This document shows positions 54,301 to 60,300 of a DNA stretch of 64,000 nt, piece by piece. Location: contig OX638368.1 in assembly GCA_951812925.1 (NCBI GenBank), positions 21,143,187-21,207,186 of the forward strand, given 5' to 3'. Numbering within the stretch: the first letter of the stretch is position 1; each line of letters starts with the position of its first letter. The position numbers and the translations under genes are program-made. The notes below the pieces were generated by a model, which saw nothing but the letters and a program-made list of their open reading frames with translations, ran no database searches and was not told the origin of the DNA. Source of the stretch: Calliopum simillimum. Taxonomy: Eukaryota; Arthropoda; Insecta; Diptera; Lauxaniidae.

Positions 54301-57300
54301 ACTTTTCTAACTATATATTTACGTATTTTTTTATCTTAGAATTAATTTATAGTGTTAAATTTGTTTAATTTCACGGTGCGGCGAGAATTTCCTTCATGCC
54401 AAAATACGAAAGCCTGTCTGCAACGCACTATGGTTTCAATGATCACATTTTGTGACAGAAACCCAAAATTTTAAAGTTGTGAAAATTTATTTTTTTCGTT
54501 TTAATCATATAGTACACATATCAAAGATAACAAATGGATAATATGAATCATAGTAACTACAAGTAGTTTTAGTGGAAATTGATAAAATTTTTGTTTTCTT
54601 ATCAGTAAAAGTTTTATTTCTCAAAATGTCCTTAAATATAAAATTATTCATAATGTTTGCAACCTTTTTTAAGCTGAAACTAACAAAGTTTATCTAGTCT
54701 AGCCCTAATTCTTATACATTTAACTAGATCAGAGTTTTCTGAATCCAAAAGTACTTATCCGTTTTGCAGATTTTTGCAGTTTTTTAAGTTTTCGTTATTT
54801 TTGTAGATGTCTACCGCTTTAAAAACGTCAATTTGTTCAATGGCGTTTTCCGCCATATTGGATATACCATATTGAATTTTAAATCCATATCAGATTTTTA
54901 ATCAGTTTCTGTCAAAACCCTTGAATACAGATTTTCTTGTAAATCAGAAGATATTCAAAAATTGTTGCCGCCATTTTTAATTTAAAATTTATACTATCAG
55001 ATTCTTAATCAGCGTTTGTTGAAACCCTTGGATACCGAATTTCTAGTAAATCGGATGATATTTTAAAAATAAATGACGCCATTTTGAATTTAAAATTTTT
55101 ACTATCAGATTCTTAATCAGCGTCTGTTTAAACCCTTGAATATTGGATCATACATTTTGAAATCAGAAGGTATTCAAAAATTGTTGCCACTATATTGATC
55201 ATACATTTTGAACCAAAATTTTTGCTATCAGATCCTTTAATCAGCGTCTGTTAAAACCATTAAATACCGATTTTCGTGTAGATCAGAAAATATTTAAAAA
55301 ATTTTGCCGCCATTTACTATCAAATTCTTAATCAGTGTCTGTTAAATGAAACCATAGTGCATTGGTCTAATTATCTCATGGTAGATATAGTACAGATCTA
55401 TCCAATATCATAAGCATATCGTCATACAATTTTGACTCATAAGATCTTCATGGAATTTATGGCTTTAGATCCGTAAAAAAGTTTTAATGTTAAGGAATAT
55501 CTTTCATATATGGGACATTCTTTTACAAATCGAACATCAAATTAAACTTCACATTTTAGAATCGTCTGAAAATTTTTTTACTGCTGTACACTGTGTGCCT
55601 TAACCCGTTCTAAATCGGACGTCGTAGCACATCAAATTTTTTTCCAGATTCTGCTTACTTATCGTTCAAATGATGTATAAAAAAATTTTCACTCGTGACT
55701 CCTCGACTAAATTTTGAGATAATCGTTTTTCCAAATGGGGCATTTTCCCATACAAAAAGAAAAAAAAAATTTTTTTAACTACATTAAACAAAAATTAAAA
55801 TAATCACAATCGATGTGTTTTGCGATGCTTAACGCGAATCCAACCTCAGAATTGCTCTATCGTGTATAGCTTATGAGATATTGTAACCTAAAGACCAAAA
55901 AAAGTCGTTTTTTGCCATTTTTTGAAGCTATATAACTATGTAACATATCATTTATTCGTCAAATATGGCTTAAATACTTAAAAGCTCCAATTTTTTCCTT
56001 TAAAACCTAATTTCAATTACATTTATATCTTCATGCTTCTAAGAGATATCGTAGACCGAAATATTGTCAAAACGGGTTTTTTGCACTTTTGTGTCTTTTT
56101 AGGTTAGGATATCTTTGAGGAAAAAAAAGATATCAACATAATTTAAATTAGGTTTTAAAGGCAAAGATTAGGACTTTAAAGTTGCTTACCAGATTTAACG
56201 AAATTAAAATTTCTTTCACATTTTAAACACGTTCAACGAACCGACTACTTCAAAATTCAGCCGTATGCCATACACGTAACAACACTCGGGGTGTCAAACA
56301 GCTGAATTTAGAAGTAGTCGGTTCGTTGAACATGTTTAAAATGTGAAAGAAATTTTAATTTCGTTAAATCTGGTAAGCAACTTTAAAGTCCTAATCTTTG
56401 CCTTTAAAACCTAATTTAAATTATGTTGATATCTTTTTTTTCCTCAAAGATATCCTAACCTAAAAAGACACAAAAGTGCAAAAAACCCGTTTTGACAATA
56501 TTTCGGTCTACGATATCTCTTAGAAGCATGAAGATATAAATGTAATTGAAATTAGGTTTTAAAGGATAAAATTGGAGCTTTCAAGTATTTAAGCCACATT
56601 TGACGAATAAATGATATGTTACATAGTTATATAGCTTCAAAAAATGGCAAAAACGACTTTTTTTTGGTTTTTAGGTTACAATATCTCATAAACTATACAC
56701 GATAGAGCAATTCTGAGGTTGGATTCGCGTTGAGCATTGCAAAACACATCGATTGTGATTATTTTAATTTTTGTTTAATGTAGTTAAAAAAATTTTTTTT
56801 TTCTTTTTGTATGGGAAAATGCCCCAATTGGAAAAACGATTATCTCAAAATTTTGTCGAGGAGTCACGAGTGAAAATTTTTTTATTCGTCATTTGAACGA
56901 TAAGTAAGCAGAATCTGGAAAAAAAATTGATGTGCTACGACGTCCGATTTAGAACGGGTTAAGGCACACCGTGTGTAGTTTAGTAAATTAGTCAACACAT
57001 GTTTCGGCATTTTGGCAAAAAAAATTTTTTTTTGCAATTAGAATTATTCAAAGTTTTGGAAAAATCGGATAAAATACAAAAACACCTTGTATTCAAAATG
57101 CATTATCTCCGGTTCTACTGAACGGATTAATATAATTTTTTTGACTTATTTTTTTTTTTACAAGAGCTTTTTATATAGCTATTTACATCCCTTCTATTTT
57201 GTTAATTAACTTGTGGTAATAACAATTTAATTGTTTAAACAATATTTTCATGTTTGCGCCCAACACGAAGAAAATTTTAAAAAATACTACCTTGTGCGCT

Positions 57301-60300
57301 GTCCTTTTATCTAAAAAACGCATATCTTAGAAAACTGGACACTTTAATAGATCCAAAGTTATTAAATATCTTACGGTGTTCAAACGACAGATTTAAATAT
57401 TGGGTGTACAACTTAAAAACCGGAATTTGACGGTGGATGTCCGTACTAACAAATATCGTGAAAGCTCAATCTTTATATATATGTCATTTTGAAGGTACAT
57501 TTAACAGCTGTCAAATCAGTCAACAAAACAATTTTATCTTGTGTGCATCATTATTATTTTTCACGATGAATAACTTCGAAAATTCGAGAAAAAGACAGCA
57601 TTTGCGGGAGGTTCTGTTGGGTAATTTTTTTGCAAAGAAAACTGCTGCTGCGGAAAGTCATAGTTTGCTTGTAGAAGTTAATGGCGACGATGCTTTAGGA
57701 AAAACACAGTGTTTTGAATGGTTTAAACGCTACAAAAGTGCCGATTTTGACATCAAAGACAAAGAACGCCCAGGACAGCCAAAAAAGTATGAAGACGAAG
57801 AATTAGAGAAGCTACTCGATGAGGATTCGTGTCAAACACAAGACGAGCTTGCCAAATCGTTGGGAGTGACTCAGCAAGCCATTTCGAAACGTTTGAAAGC
57901 CGCCGGATACATTCAGAAGCAAGGTAATTGGGTCCCCTATGAGTTGAAGCCGAGAGACGTTGAACGACGCTTCTGTATGTCTGAAATGCTGCTTGAGCGC
58001 CATAAAAACAAATAATTTTTGCATCGGATTGTGACTGGGGATGAAAAATGGATCCATTATGACAATCCCAAGCGCAAAAAGTCATACGTGAAACCCGGCC
58101 AACCAGCCAAATCAACCTCGAAGCCAAATATCCATGGCGCCAAGGTTATGCTGTGTATTTGGTGGGATCAGAAGGGGCCGTTATATTATGAGTTGTTGAA
58201 ATCGGGCACGACAATCACAGGTGACCTGTACCGAACACAATTAATACATTTGAAGCGTGCCATCATCGAAAAACGCCCGGAAAATGCGACCAGACACGAA
58301 GCAATAATTTTTCATCATGACAACGCTCGGCCGCATGTTGCAAGACCCGTGAAAAACTATTTGAAAAATAGTGGATGGGAAGTTTTGGCTCACCCTCCTT
58401 ATAGCCCAGACCTTGCACCATCAGACTACTATTTGTTCCGATCGATGCGGAATGCCCTATCAGGAATACGCTTCACTTAAGTTCAAGATATCGAAAATTG
58501 GATAGATTCATTTTTGGCCGCCAAGCCGGCGCAATTTTTTTGGGATGGAATTCATAAATTGCCTGAAAGATGGTGAATAAAATATATTGTAACATTTTTC
58601 CACAATAAAGCATCAAATTTCGCTAAAAAATTCCGGTTTTTAAGTTGTACACCCAATAAAATTTCAAATTACCAATTTTTTTTTTTTTTTTTTTGATTTT
58701 ATATTGTTAGTAGGTAAATTTTATGAAGAACAGTGCAAATTTCAAAATAATATATGGAGCACTTTTCAAAAAATTTAAAAAATTCGATATCCCATATAAA
58801 ATACAAAAAATTAAGAAAAAAAAAACAGAACAAACAAATATAAAAATAGTTACATTTAATGTATTTTGCAATGGTAAAACCGAATCTGGCCTTAGAATTG
58901 CTGTATCTCATACGGTTTTTGATATATCTTAGCCTAAACAAGGACAAAAGACCGTTTTTGCTATATTTTTAAGCTATATTTATACACAAACGCCGCAAGA
59001 TTTGTTTAAATGGGCATCCGAGTCTCTTCCAAACATTTCTGTGAAATTTGTAAAAAACGAAGATTATGATAGAGAAGAAAAGAAATTGGAGGCAAGATTT
59101 AAAAACTCTGTAACCGTAAAAGGCACATTATCGTATCATTGTATTGTAGCAATTACACAAAAGAAAGCAAAGGCGAAGCATTTTTCATTACAGAAAAAGT
59201 TCACCGAAGTTAAAATTATGGCTTAAGGACTCACTTTGTAAAATATGTATTTTTCTACGCTCTTGTGAATAGATATGTTTCTGAGAATGTTGTAAAGCGT
59301 CATTATTTATTCATATACACCTTGTACTTCATGTCGTGCGCTCGTAGATCACGGTGTTCAAACGACAGACTTAAATATAGCTTCAAAATATAGCAAAAAC
59401 GGTATTTTTTCCTTGTTTAGGCTAAGATATCTCAAAAACCGTATGAGATACAGCAATTCTAAGGCCAGATTCGGTTTTACCATTGCAAAATACATTAAAT
59501 GTAACTATTTTTATATTTGTTTGTTCTGTTTTTTTTTTTTCTTAATTTTTTGTATTTTATATGGGATATCGAATTTTTTAAATTTTTTGAAAAGTGCTCT
59601 ATATATTATTTTGAAATTTGCACTGTTCTTCATAAAATTTACCTACTAACAATATAAAGTCAAAAAAAAAATTGGTAATTTGAAATTTTATTTAAATCTG
59701 TCGTTTGAACACCGTGAGATATTTAATAACTTTGGATCTATTAAAGTGTCCAGTTTTCTAAGATATGCGATTTTTAGATAAAAGGACAGCGCACAAGGTA
59801 GTATTTTTTAAATTTTCTTCGTGTTGGGCGCAAACATGAAAATATTGTTTAAACAATTAAATTGTTATTACCACAAGTTAATTAACAAAATAGAAAGGAT
59901 GTAAATAGCTATATAAAAAGCTCTTGTAAAAAGAAAAAAATAAGTCAACAAAATTATATTAATCCGTTCAGTAGAACCAGAGATAATGCATTTTGAATAC
60001 AAGGTGTTTTTGTATTTTATCCGATTTTTCCAAAACTTTGAATAATTCTAATTGCAAAAAAAAAATTTTTTTAGCCAAAATGCCGATACACGTGTCGACT
60101 AAATTGATGAGAAAATACTATATAAAAAAATTTACCAGATTTAAAAATTCGAAAAAAAAATTTTCCCGAAATCCGTTCGATTTGTAAAAGAATGTCCTAT
60201 ATCGCAAACATATTTTGACTAATAAAAATATGATCATTGTAACATATTTATCATTAGTTCTTCGGTAAAAGTTTTAATACTTCAATACCTTCTTTTTCAT

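Larger units (their letters stand above)
56978..60110. repeat. hairpin 2: inverted repeat, about 730-bp arms around a 390-bp loop
   Basis: CGGCATTTTGGCAAAAAA near 57004 pairs with AGCCAAAATGCCG near 60074-60086. GATCCAAAGTTATTAAATAT (57351) pairs with ATATTTAATAACTTTGGATC (59721). TAAACAAGGACAAAAGACCG near 58935 pairs with CGGTATTTTTTCCTTGTTTA near 59400. The left arm contains the mariner 57400-58656; the right arm has the empty site. Confidence 0.9.
55500..60210. mobile_element. giant nested foldback (4.7 kb), two hairpins inside an outer inverted repeat
   Basis: Outer arms: GGGACATTCTTTTACAAATCG near 55514 is complementary to CGATTTGTAAAAGAATGTCC near 60177-60196. Inside lie hairpin 1 (55586-56977) and hairpin 2 (56978-about 60110). 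A related arm fragment is at 25628. The mariner at 57400 is a later insertion in one arm. Foldback-type transposon of unknown family; no transposase recognised. Confidence 0.75.
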
